Below are positions 1 through 7,361 of a DNA stretch of 26,453 nucleotides, piece by piece. Every line of letters begins with the position of its first letter. Positions within the stretch are counted from its first letter, which is position 1. The notes under the pieces were generated by a model that worked only from the letters and a program-made list of their open reading frames with translations, did no database searches and had not been told where the DNA came from. The position numbers were made by a program, and so were the translations under genes. Source of the DNA: an uncultured beta proteobacterium (lineage in GTDB: Bacteria > Pseudomonadota > Gammaproteobacteria > Burkholderiales > SG8-39); assembly GCA_902826155.1 (NCBI GenBank), contig CADEDU010000089.1, positions 1-26,453 of the forward strand. Reading direction: 5' to 3'.

Positions 1-735
1 CGCGACGGCCAGCTCGTCGACGTCAATCGGCAGCTTTTGCGGCCCCATGAACGCCACGTACGGCGGACAGCCGAGCACGATCGCGCACGGCATGGTCTTG
101 TCGCCGCGCTGCTGGTGCTTGAGATAGTGCTGATAGCCGCCCGCCCCGCCGACGCGCGTGGCCATGCGCACCACCAGCCGATCGGGCGCCTTGAGCGCGG
201 CGCGATAGGTGCCCATGTTCTGCACACCGCTCACCGGATCGCGCGTGATCACATTGGTGGCGGTGAGCGTGGGTGCGCTGTCGAAGCCGGGCGTGGAGAT
301 CGGGATCGGCAGCCGGTCCAGACCATTGCCCTCCCCTTGCAGCGCGGCGCCTTCGAGGATCACTTCCTGGCAAAGCGCCTGCATCAACACGCGTGGCGCC
401 AGCGGATGGGCGATCGCGCGATCCCACTTGTCTTGAATGCGCTCGACCGGCGCGCCCATGCCGACGCTGTAGATCGCACGATTGGCAGCGATCGCACCGA
501 CCACGACCGGCATGTCGTAGCGGCGGCCCTTGGCGTTGACGATGTTCGTGAACAGAAATGCCTTGCGCTCGGCCTCCGCCATGCCGCCGACGAACTGCCA
601 GCGCACCAGCGGATGCAGCTCGGCGTCTTTATCGATCGGTCGATCGATGGTAAGCAGCAGCCCCTTGTCTTTGAGGGCCTGGAGATGTTCGTGCAGGTCG
701 GCGTAGGCGCGCTGCGCCGGGGAATCGGCGTTCAT
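1..735 (-). CDS. UbiD-family prenylated-FMN decarboxylase (N-terminal half, cut by window edge)
   Basis: The minus-strand frame starts at an ATG at 735 and stays open through base 1, giving the first 245 residues; the C-terminal half lies outside the window. UbiD-family enzymes carry out non-oxidative, reversible decarboxylation of aromatic or alpha,beta-unsaturated acids using prenylated FMN, in the cytoplasm. The visible part has the family landmarks: the LPIPISTPGFDSAPTLTATN stretch, the VQNMGTYR segment corresponding to the cofactor-binding N-x-G-x-Y-R motif, and the GGAGGYQHY region. The catalytic acidic residues of the C-terminal half cannot be checked. The start is only 10 nt after the stop of the VOC gene upstream, so the two are probably co-transcribed. 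The substrate cannot be named; UbiD itself (4-hydroxy-3-polyprenylbenzoate) is less likely than a catabolic paralogue because of the VOC partner. Confidence 0.88.
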   Translation of the reverse strand, partial: MNADSPAQRAYADLHEHLQALKDKGLLLTIDRPIDKDAELHPLVRWQFVGGMAEAERKAFLFTNIVNAKGRRYDMPVVVGAIAANRAIYSVGMGAPVERIQDKWDRAIAHPLAPRVLMQALCQEVILEGAALQGEGNGLDRLPIPISTPGFDSAPTLTATNVITRDPVSGVQNMGTYRAALKAPDRLVVRMATRVGGAGGYQHYLKHQQRGDKTMPCAIVLGCPPYVAFMGPQKLPIDVDELAVA

Positions 736-745
736 CGGCGGCCGA

Positions 746-1378
746 TTACTTCAGCGCGGCCGTCATCTGTGCGACCCACGCCGGATCAGCACCAGGCATC
801 GTCGCCAGCTCCGCGGCCGCCTGCGCCTGACGCTGCAACACACTGCCGATCACGCCGGGCTGTTCACCCGCGGCGGGCTGACAGCAGGCTTCCATGCGAA
901 TGCCGTTGGGATCGTAGAAGTACACCGAACGCAGCCCCGGCAGGATGTCGATCGGCCCGTCGAAGGCGACCTTGTTGGTCTTGAGTCGACCGATCAGCAC
1001 TTCGAGCTGCGACGGCGTCACGGTGAACGCGCAGTGCTGCATGCCGCCGATCGCGTCGCGCTTGGAGACAGGCTCGGCGCCCTTCGGAATCTCGAAGAAC
1101 GCGAGCAGCGAATCATTACCCATGTCGAAGAAGTAATGGCGGACCTCTTCATAAGGCGGGTTGCCGCGATTGCCGGGCCCGACGCCCACGCCCGGTGGCA
1201 CCTTCATCGCGTGCACCAGCGGCATGCCGACCACGCGCACGAAGAAATCGGTGGTCATCTTCATGTCTTCGGTGGTGAGCGCGAGATGGTGAATGCCGCG
1301 CGTACTGGTCTTGCCGGCGTAGAGATTGCTGTGCTGAGGACTGCTGTGCTGAGTGGGCGTTGTCGCGTGCGTATCCAT
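746..1378 (-). CDS. VOC-superfamily metalloprotein (single-domain extradiol dioxygenase/glyoxalase fold)
   Basis: This 210-residue protein has the paired beta-alpha-beta-beta-beta modules of the vicinal oxygen chelate fold. The first module begins GIHHLALTTED (around residue 29) and the second GMQHCAFTV (around 112). A likely complete 2-His-1-carboxylate metal site is visible: H31, H115 and E163 (in GIRMEACC). These proteins include ring-cleaving dioxygenases, glyoxalases and isomerases; the reaction cannot be chosen from sequence. The start at 1378 is fixed by a good Shine-Dalgarno sequence, AAGGAG, on the minus strand at 1390-1385, six bases from the ATG. Residues 1-27 are a low-complexity tail before the fold. 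The gene lies 10 nt before the UbiD-type decarboxylase, which suggests a joint role in breakdown of an aromatic or enol acid. Confidence 0.85.
   Translation of the reverse strand: MDTHATTPTQHSSPQHSNLYAGKTSTRGIHHLALTTEDMKMTTDFFVRVVGMPLVHAMKVPPGVGVGPGNRGNPPYEEVRHYFFDMGNDSLLAFFEIPKGAEPVSKRDAIGGMQHCAFTVTPSQLEVLIGRLKTNKVAFDGPIDILPGLRSVYFYDPNGIRMEACCQPAAGEQPGVIGSVLQRQAQAAAELATMPGADPAWVAQMTAALK
1327..1353. repeat. Two copies of a 12-bp direct repeat in the VOC gene's N-terminal tail
   Basis: TGCTGTGCTGAG occurs at 1327-1338 and again at 1342-1353, a 15-nt period that keeps the reading frame and encodes the near-repeat Q-H-S-S-P / Q-H-S-N-L. It looks like a small in-frame duplication in a disordered tail. 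Confidence 0.6.
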
Positions 1379-1506
1379 CGATCACTCCTTGCGTGCTGCC
1401 TCGGTTCGCGGTGCCGGCAGGTGCGGGTTCCAGTCCGGCGCAATTATCGACCGCGCCATGCATTTGCGGTAGCCTGATTCGCATTCGCTTGTCAGAGGAG
1501 GAGACG
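1379..1506. promoter_or_regulatory. Divergent intergenic control region between VOC/UbiD pair and AhpD-like selenoprotein gene
   Basis: This 128-bp gap separates two divergent start codons and must hold both promoters. Both ribosome binding sites are visible: AAGGAG for the leftward gene (1385-1390, minus strand) and AGAGGAGGAG for the rightward gene (1494-1503). No convincing -35/-10 pair or operator palindrome was picked out. Confidence 0.4.
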
Positions 1507-2661
1507 ATGTCGGCATCAACCAATGCGGCGGCAGGGTTCGCTTTGTCGCTCGATCGCAGCGATCTGCCCGTGCGCGCCGATCTGCTCGAGGCGCATCGCG
1601 TCGCCTGGATGCGCATCGCCAGTCCGGGTACCTGGCTTACCGCCGAGCGGCGCCTCGCGGTCGCAGCCGAAATTCGCGTGGCTCGCGATCAGTGCGCGTT
1701 CTGCGGCGAGATCAAGGCCGCGCTTTCACCCACCGCTGCCCGCGGCTCGCACACCACCACCGGCAAGCTCACCGCGCCGGAGATCGAACTGATCCACCGG
1801 CTGGTGTCCGACCCAGGACGGCTGAGCGAGCAGTGGGCGCAAAGCGTGCTCGACAGCGGCCTCACCGATGGCGAATACGTCGAGATCGCCGGCATCGTCG
1901 CGATGGTGATGATGCTCGACACCTTCACCATGGGTCTGGGTCTGTCTGATCAGCCGCTGCCCGCACCGATCGCCGGTGAACCGACCCGTTATCGTCCGCC
2001 CGGGGCGCGCAAGCAAGCCGCTTGGCTGCCGATCGTCGAACCCGAAGACGTGGTGCAAAGCGACGGGCCGATGTATCCGAGCCCGAAGGCGGGCTACATC
2101 TATCGCGGCCTTTCGATGGTGCCGCAATCGATGCGCGACTACTGGGTCATGGCCAACTGCCACTACCTGCCCGGGCAGCACGTCTACCAGTTCGACCATT
2201 CGATCCGCGCCATCAGCCGACCGCAGACCGAGGTGATCGCCGCGCGCGTCTCGGCGCTGCATCAGTGCGCCTATTGAACGACCGCGCACTCGTACATGCT
2301 CCGTGAGAGCAGCAAAATCAGCAACGAAGCGGTCGATCTGAAAGATGTGTCGAACGGCTTGAGCGCGGGCACCGCAATTGCGCATGCCCCGATCCTGATC
2401 GAGTTCGCCGAGGCGGTCGTCGCACGCGATCTCGCACGGATCGCGGCTGCACGTGAGGCCGTGCGCAAAGCGATGGGCGATGCGCCGTTCGTCGATGCCG
2501 CCGCGGTGGCCGCGGCGTTTCACGGCTTCGTCCGAATCGCCGATTCGATCGGCATCCCGTACAAGACCGCGGCGGCGGGTGAGGATGTGCCTGATGTGCG
2601 GGAGGCGGCGGGGGTCAACAACTTCTTCCGACTTCAGAACGAGAGCCGGCCGCTCGCCTGA
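1507..2661 (+). CDS. AhpD-like alkylhydroperoxidase-related selenoprotein, in-frame UGA read as selenocysteine (U257)
   Basis: Read straight through the TGA at 2275-2277, this is a 384-residue protein; read conventionally it splits into 1507-2277 and an orphan 2296-2661 in the same frame. The TGA falls in Q-C-A-Y-TGA-T-T-A-H. C254-x-x-U257 with H261 four residues later, and E242 twelve residues before C254, matches the spacing of the AhpD active site (E118, C130, C133, H137 in M. tuberculosis AhpD). AhpD-fold proteins reduce peroxides or act as thiol oxidoreductases in the cytoplasm. The sequence after TGA continues as the expected helical AhpD C-terminus (FVDAAAVAAAFHGFVRIADS). An extra CxxC (C63, C66) lies near the N-terminus. 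The start ATG follows AGAGGAGGAG. The true stop is also TGA, at 2659-2661. A nonsense mutation of a Cys codon is the main alternative. No Sec machinery genes lie in the window. Confidence 0.8.
2275..2277 (+). other. Candidate selenocysteine codon (in-frame UGA)
   Basis: This TGA is codon 257 of the frame opened at 1507. It replaces the second cysteine of the redox motif (C-A-Y-U). The downstream part has no ribosome binding site before its first ATG at 2296, so separate translation of the tail is poorly supported. Confidence 0.78.
2279..2335 (+). promoter_or_regulatory. Candidate bacterial SECIS stem-loop
   Basis: Just after the UGA, TGCTC (2297-2301) can pair with GAGCA (2307-2311), closing a five-base loop CGTGA with a G at its second position. 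The loop begins 24 nt after the UGA. Known bacterial SECIS elements have an apical loop roughly 16-37 nt downstream with a G among its first two bases. A perfect 7-bp outer stem, CGACCGC (2279-2285) with GCGGTCG (2329-2335), could close the element. The two stems are joined by unequal single strands, so the exact fold is uncertain. Confidence 0.55.
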
Positions 2662-2691
2662 AGTGGCGAACCCCCTCAGAACCCTCGGCCC

Positions 2692-3930
2692 CTAACTCAA
2701 CGGCCCCAGGAACACCTCCCCGCGGAACGTGTCGCTTTGCATCGGCACGCTTCGCGGCCAGTTGCCGTTGTCGATCTTCGGGCGTGCGCTGGCCGGGCGC
2801 GGCTTGCCGTCCCAGCCGATCTGCTCCATGTAGTAGTACAGCTGGATCGCGTGGCCGTCGGGGTCGATGGCGAAAGCGGTGTAGTCGACACCGGGAAAGA
2901 GCTCCGGCGGCAGGTGTTTGATCTGCACCTTGTTCTCGCGCAGAAACGCGATCGCGTCGCACAGTTGGCGATAGTCGCCCAGTTGCAGGCCGAACGAGAA
3001 CAGCGTGGTGCGCGCATCGAGGCCGAGCTCTGCGCGCAGTGCCATCGGATACAGCGCGAGCGAGTGGTGCTCGGTGTTGGCGCGCAGGAACACCGCGCGG
3101 TGCCCGTTCCACACCACCTCCTCGGTCACCGTCAGGCCCAGATCATCACGATAGAACGCCAGCGCGCGTTCCACATCGCGCACGAACAGGCGCACCGGTC
3201 CGATCTTGCTGACCTTGAACGGCCGCGCGATCAGCACGCCGCCTACGTCGTACTGCTCCTCACCGGTTTCGGTGGCGCGCACACCGGTGTTGAAATCGAT
3301 GCCTTCCTTCAACGCGGTCCGCACCTCCTCGTACTCTGATTTGTGCGGCAGCGCCGGCGGCTCGGTGTAGGCCACCTTGTACATCGAGCGCGGCTTCGAC
3401 AACCCGTCCCAGCCGATCTGCTCGATGCCGTAGTACAGCTCGTTGGTGTGGCCGTCGGGGTCGGGCGGATAGAAGTGCCAGTTCGAGCCGGGCAGATCGC
3501 GCCCGGCGCGGCGGATCGGCTTGCCCTGCTTCTTGAACCACTCGTGGCCGTCAGCCACCTCGCGCAGACTTCCCACCTGCCAGGTGATCTGATTGACCGT
3601 GTTCTGTACCCGCTCCGGATCGTTGGCCGCGCCGGTCATTGCATCGAGATAGCGCTTCGGAAAAAACACGAACGAGTGGTGATCGGTGCCGTGCCGGGTG
3701 AAGTAGCCCACGCTGGTGCCGACCTTGGCGGCCTGCTCAACCGGCAGGCGTCCGGCGAAATCGAGCGGATCGGACACGCGAAACCCGAGCAACCGGCAGT
3801 AGAAATCTTTGCTGGCCTCGGGATCGATCACGTTCACGCCGAAGTGCCCCAGCCGCCGGATGCGAAACGGCCGCGCGAGCCGGATGCCACCCACCTCGAA
3901 CTCGTCTTGTCGCTGCTCGTTGCCGTCCAT
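2692..3930 (-). CDS. Two-domain VOC-family protein, extradiol-dioxygenase-like, with degenerate second domain
   Basis: This 412-residue protein is a tandem duplication. Residues 13-175 and 229-374 each open with G-G-(I/V)-x-x-A-R-P-F and close with D-P-D-G-H...E-Q-I-G-W-D-G. Both keep the DHHS/EHHS segment (H84-H85, H288-H289) seen in type I extradiol dioxygenases such as BphC. At the metal-ligand positions the N-terminal domain has H29, Q114 and E164; the C-terminal domain has P245, S312 and Q363. Thus the second domain appears unable to bind metal and the first is atypical. The ATG at 3930 is chosen because AAGGAG sits six bases upstream; another in-frame ATG ten codons earlier (3960) lacks one. 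It converges on the selenoprotein gene with a 30-nt gap. The substrate is unknown; ring cleavage is possible but not shown. Confidence 0.82.
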   Translation of the reverse strand: MDGNEQRQDEFEVGGIRLARPFRIRRLGHFGVNVIDPEASKDFYCRLLGFRVSDPLDFAGRLPVEQAAKVGTSVGYFTRHGTDHHSFVFFPKRYLDAMTGAANDPERVQNTVNQITWQVGSLREVADGHEWFKKQGKPIRRAGRDLPGSNWHFYPPDPDGHTNELYYGIEQIGWDGLSKPRSMYKVAYTEPPALPHKSEYEEVRTALKEGIDFNTGVRATETGEEQYDVGGVLIARPFKVSKIGPVRLFVRDVERALAFYRDDLGLTVTEEVVWNGHRAVFLRANTEHHSLALYPMALRAELGLDARTTLFSFGLQLGDYRQLCDAIAFLRENKVQIKHLPPELFPGVDYTAFAIDPDGHAIQLYYYMEQIGWDGKPRPASARPKIDNGNWPRSVPMQSDTFRGEVFLGPLS

Positions 3931-4057
3931 GCCTCGCTCCTTCGATCGCCGTGCGTTCACGTAGTAGCGTGAATCATAGCGCCGCGCGAACCGGGAAAGC
4001 CTTCCCTTGAAAACCTTCCGCTAGACTCGCCCGGCTCACCTCCCTTCACCCTTCGCC

Positions 4058-4081
4058 CGCCCCTTCACCCGCCCCTTCACC
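4058..4081. repeat. Perfect tandem 12-bp repeat in pyrimidine-rich leader of the crotonase-family gene
   Basis: CGCCCCTTCACC occurs twice back to back (4058-4069, 4070-4081), within a C/T-rich tract (about 4030-4094) that runs to the start codon at 4095. There is no purine-rich ribosome binding site in that tract. Confidence 0.7.
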
Positions 4082-4094
4082 TCACCCGACCGCC

Positions 4095-4949
4095 ATGAGC
4101 ACTGCCACCCGCTTTCTTCCGCCCCGCATCGATTTCGCCCGCTTCGCGCCCAAGCACTTCAGCTGGTCGGTGCAAGGCAAGGTCGCGACCATTACCCTCA
4201 ACCGCCCCGAGCGCAAGAACCCGCTCACGATGGAGTCGTACGCCGAATTGCGCGACACATTTCGCGATCTGACCTACGCCGAAGGCATCAAGAGCGTGGT
4301 CATCACCGGCGCGGGCGGCAATTTCTGCTCCGGCGGCGACGTACACGAGATCATCGGGCCGCTGGTGGAGATGCAGAAGGCCGACGACATGGCCGGGCTC
4401 CTCGCATTCACGCGCATGACTGGCGACGTGGTGAAGGCGATGCGGGCCTGTCCACAGCCGATCATCGCCGCGGTCGACGGCATCTGCGCCGGCGCGGGTG
4501 CCATCCTGGCGATGGCCTCCGACCTGCGCTACGGCACCGCCTCGAGCAAAGTGCTGTTTCTGTTCGTGCGCGTCGGGCTGGCCGGTGCCGACATGGGCGC
4601 GTGCAACATGCTGCCGCGGATCATTGGCGCCGGCCGCGCAGCCGAGCTGCTCTACACCGGCCGGGCGATGGGTGGCGAAGAAGCCGAGCGCTGGGGCTTC
4701 TACAACAAGCTGTGCGATCCGGCCAACGTGCAGGCCGACGCGCAGGCGCTCGCCAAATCACTGGCCGACGGCCCCACCTTCGCGCACGCAATGACCAAAC
4801 GCTGCATCCATCAGGAGTGGAGCATGGGCATTGACGACGCCATCGAAGCCGAAGCGCAGGCGCAGGCGATCTGCATGCAGACCGCCGACTACGACCGGGC
4901 GTATCGCGCGTTCGTGGCGAAGCAGCAACCGAAGTTCGAGGGGAATTAG
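4095..4949 (+). CDS. Crotonase (enoyl-CoA hydratase/isomerase) family protein without the hydratase glutamates
   Basis: At 284 residues this is a typical crotonase-fold acyl-CoA enzyme with a 25-residue N-terminal extension. The oxyanion-hole segments are present: [10 protein letters not shown] (residues 74-83) and [13 protein letters not shown] (128-140). By hand alignment with rat crotonase, E144 corresponds to I137 and E164 to R159, so both residues that activate water in true hydratases are absent. An aspartate, D166 in [15 protein letters not shown], falls near the position of the catalytic Asp of 4-chlorobenzoyl-CoA dehalogenase and of MenB/BadI-type enzymes. Hydratase activity is therefore doubtful; a hydrolase, isomerase, lyase or dehalogenase reaction on a CoA thioester is more likely. 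Its leader is unusually pyrimidine-rich with no Shine-Dalgarno sequence. It converges on haem A synthase, 15 nt away. Confidence 0.88.
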   Translation: MSTATRFLPPRIDFARFAPKHFSWSVQGKVATITLNRPERKNPLTMESYAELRDTFRDLTYAEGIKSVVITGAGGNFCSGGDVHEIIGPLVEMQKADDMAGLLAFTRMTGDVVKAMRACPQPIIAAVDGICAGAGAILAMASDLRYGTASSKVLFLFVRVGLAGADMGACNMLPRIIGAGRAAELLYTGRAMGGEEAERWGFYNKLCDPANVQADAQALAKSLADGPTFAHAMTKRCIHQEWSMGIDDAIEAEAQAQAICMQTADYDRAYRAFVAKQQPKFEGN

Positions 4950-4964
4950 TCGAACAGCCGCGCG

Positions 4965-6017
4965 TCAATCATGCTGCCGCAGCGCGTGCGCCGCCACGAT
5001 CGCGGCGGCGAAGACCACCAGCGCACCCGCCTGATGCAGAACACCGAGCGCGACCGGCACGCCGGTCAGCACAGTGATCACGCCGAGCGCGAACTGGCCG
5101 ATCAGCGCCAGCAGCAGCAGATTCACCCACGCTCGCGCGCGGTCGAGATTGTGCGACTTGCGCACGCGCAGCCATAGCCAGCCGATCGCGATGATCAGCA
5201 CGTAGGCGAGCAGCCGGTGGTTGAACTGCACCATGGCCATGTTGTAGATGAAATTGCGCGTCCACGGTTCGAGCGACAGGATCTCAGGCGGGATCACGTG
5301 GCCGTTCATCAGCGGAAACGTGTTGTACGCCGAGCCCGCGCGCAGACCGGCCACGAGCGCGCCTAACAGCACCATCAGGAAGACGAGCAGCACGGTCCAG
5401 TTCGCGTGACTCGCAAGCCGGCGCTCGCCCGAAGTCAATCCGCCGATCGCGTGGCGCGCGCGCAGGCCGAGCGCGATCCAAAGCATGGCCGCGAAGATGA
5501 TGAACGCGAGCCCCAGGTGAATGGCCAGGCGCGCCGGATGCACCTTCGGGTCGTCGATCAGCCCGCTTTGCACCATCAGCCAGCCGGCCACGCCCTGCAT
5601 GCCGCCGAGCACGAACACGCCGGCGAGCTTCCAGGCGAGCGCGCCATCGACCTGGCGGCGCACGATGAACCACAGGAACGGAATCAGGTACACCAGCCCC
5701 ACCAGGCGCCCGAGCAACCGGTGGAGGTATTCCCACCAGAAGATGCCCTTGAACGCCTCGAGCGACATGCCTTTGTTGACCTGCTGATACTCGGGCGTCT
5801 GGCGGTACTTGTCGAACATCGCCTGCCACTCGGCCTCGTTGAGCGGCGGCAGCACGCCGATGACGGGCTGCCATTCGACGATCGACAGGCCCGAGCGCGT
5901 AAGGCGCGTCACACCGCCTATGACGACCATCAACGCGACCATCGCGCAGCACACCAGCAGCCAGCGCGCCACGATCTTCCTGTCGCGATCGCGTTCCCCG
6001 ATCCAAGCGTCCGTCAC
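4965..6017 (-). CDS. ctaA: Haem A synthase, COX15/CtaA family
   Basis: This 350-residue integral membrane protein converts haem O to haem A for aa3-type cytochrome oxidase by oxidising the C8 methyl group to a formyl. The COX15 hallmarks are clear: GGVTRLTRSGLSIVEWQP near residue 34, the EYLHRLLGR helix (H99), HPARLAIHLGLA (H160, H167), FNHRLLAY, and LGVLHQAGAL near the C-terminus; the conserved histidines are the haem ligands. About eight hydrophobic helices are visible. Length and motifs fit the two-repeat COX15 type common in alpha- and some betaproteobacteria. The start chosen is GTG at 6017, preceded by GGAG about ten bases upstream; the open frame extends further to 6185 but that part is arginine-rich and unlike the family. 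No other oxidase assembly genes are adjacent. Confidence 0.93.
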   Translation of the reverse strand: MTDAWIGERDRDRKIVARWLLVCCAMVALMVVIGGVTRLTRSGLSIVEWQPVIGVLPPLNEAEWQAMFDKYRQTPEYQQVNKGMSLEAFKGIFWWEYLHRLLGRLVGLVYLIPFLWFIVRRQVDGALAWKLAGVFVLGGMQGVAGWLMVQSGLIDDPKVHPARLAIHLGLAFIIFAAMLWIALGLRARHAIGGLTSGERRLASHANWTVLLVFLMVLLGALVAGLRAGSAYNTFPLMNGHVIPPEILSLEPWTRNFIYNMAMVQFNHRLLAYVLIIAIGWLWLRVRKSHNLDRARAWVNLLLLALIGQFALGVITVLTGVPVALGVLHQAGALVVFAAAIVAAHALRQHD

Positions 6018-6158
6018 CAGCCCGAGTCTCCGGTTGCACCCCGGGTCCGGACGATACACGAGCCTCCCACGTCGCGGGAAATGCGCCGCTGCGCGGCACG
6101 AGCGGGCAAAATAGGCGTGATCGCACACAACCCGCAGGCGATCGACGACTGCCCACTC

Positions 6159-7313
6159 ATGACGCTCACCGACCTCCGCACCCACGTGCTCAACGTGTCA
6201 CCGAAGACCAACTGGGTATTCGTGACCGCGCACGATCGCGATGGCAATGTCGGTTTGGGTGAAGCGTCGCTGAACGGCATGGAGCCGATCGTGCGCGAGG
6301 CCGTGCGCATGCAGGCGCAAGCGTTGATCGGCATGGACGTGAGCACCGCGCGCGATGCGATCGAAGTGCTGCCGCGCGGACCGGGCGGGCTGGCCTGGAG
6401 CGCCGCCACCAGCGCGATCGAACAGGCGATCACCGACCTCATCGCCCGTGCGCGCGAACTGCCGCTGAATTGCGTTCTGGGTGAGCTGCGCCGCGAACAG
6501 ATTCCGGTCTACGCGAACATCAATCGCGCCACGGCCGATCGCAGCCCGCTGGGGTGTGCCGACAGCGCGCGCGCCGCCGTTCAGCAAGGCTTCCGTGCAG
6601 TGAAGATCGCGCCGTTCGACAACGTGATGCCGCGCACCTGCGGCAGCGATGCCGGCCGCAGCGCGGTTGCCCTGGGCGTGCAACGCGTACAAGCCATCTG
6701 CGAAGCGGTCGGCAAAAATGTGAGCGTGATGGTCGATTGCCACTGGCGCTTCGATGCCGCCACCGCGACGCGTGTGCTGATCGAGCTGGCCGAGCTTGGC
6801 GTGACCTGGTTCGAATGTCCGGTGTCGGAGCAACCGGGCTGGTGGCCGGTGCTCAAGCGCTTGCGGCGGCTGGCGAACGATCGCGGCGTGCGCGTGGCCG
6901 GCGCCGAAACGCAGGTGGGCGTCGCATCGTTCCGGCCGCTGCTCGACGAAGGCCTGTTCGACGTGGTCATGCCCGACGTGAAGTACGTAGGTGGCTATCG
7001 CGAGATGCTGCGCGTGGCGCAGCTCGCGCGTCAGTGCAACACGGCGTTCTCGCCGCACAATCCGAGCGGGCCGGTATGCAATTTCGCCAGCCTGCACGTG
7101 GCCGCCGTTGCGCCGGCGGTGGATCAGCTCGAGTACCAGCTCGGCGAGAGCGTGCTGTTCTTCGACGTGGTGCACGGACAGGGGCCGCGGCTGACCGACG
7201 GCGCGTTCACCGTGCCGATGGAGCCCGGCCTGGGGCTGACGCTCGACATGGACGTCATGGCCGCGCATCCGTACGCGCCGGTGCCGATCGCTCCTGATCC
7301 GCGGCTGGGCTGA
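6159..7313 (+). CDS. Mandelate racemase/muconate lactonizing-family enzyme, probable acid-sugar dehydratase
   Basis: The 384-residue protein has both enolase-superfamily domains: an N-terminal capping domain (about 1-115) and a TIM barrel. The three metal-binding acids are visible as D193 (VMVDCHWRFD), E219 (WFECPV) and E250 (GAETQVG). The D-x-H motif (D193, H195) together with H300 in SPHNPSGPV matches the catalytic His pair of D-galactonate dehydratase (H185, H285), which places it with acid-sugar dehydratases and not with racemases that use a K-x-K pair. The exact sugar acid cannot be named. The ATG at 6159 starts the expected M-T-L-T-D-L-R-T-H but lacks a clear ribosome binding site; an in-frame GTG at 6117 is possible. 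It diverges from haem A synthase and leads a plus-strand run with the DHH and flavin-oxidoreductase genes. Confidence 0.87.
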   Translation: MTLTDLRTHVLNVSPKTNWVFVTAHDRDGNVGLGEASLNGMEPIVREAVRMQAQALIGMDVSTARDAIEVLPRGPGGLAWSAATSAIEQAITDLIARARELPLNCVLGELRREQIPVYANINRATADRSPLGCADSARAAVQQGFRAVKIAPFDNVMPRTCGSDAGRSAVALGVQRVQAICEAVGKNVSVMVDCHWRFDAATATRVLIELAELGVTWFECPVSEQPGWWPVLKRLRRLANDRGVRVAGAETQVGVASFRPLLDEGLFDVVMPDVKYVGGYREMLRVAQLARQCNTAFSPHNPSGPVCNFASLHVAAVAPAVDQLEYQLGESVLFFDVVHGQGPRLTDGAFTVPMEPGLGLTLDMDVMAAHPYAPVPIAPDPRLG

Positions 7314-7361
7314 GGCCGGCTGCTCGAACGATGAACGCCGGCCCGAACACCTCCCATCGCG

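Noticed and set aside
37..984. Long plus-strand ORF of 315 residues
   Set aside because: It is antisense to the UbiD-type and VOC genes and rich in Arg, His and Ala without any motif; a high-GC shadow.
2296..2661. A separate 121-residue hypothetical gene starting at the ATG at 2296
   Set aside because: It is in the same frame as the gene before it, has no ribosome binding site, and its content is the missing C-terminus of that AhpD-like protein. Reading through the UGA explains it better.
4007..4027. TTGAAA and TAGACT as a sigma-70 promoter for the crotonase-family gene
   Set aside because: The spacer is only 9 nt, far from the usual 16-18.
6018..6185. N-terminal extension of haem A synthase up to 6185
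   Set aside because: The extra 56 residues are Arg-rich, unlike the family, and overlap the start of the divergent dehydratase gene; the GTG at 6017 has a ribosome binding site.
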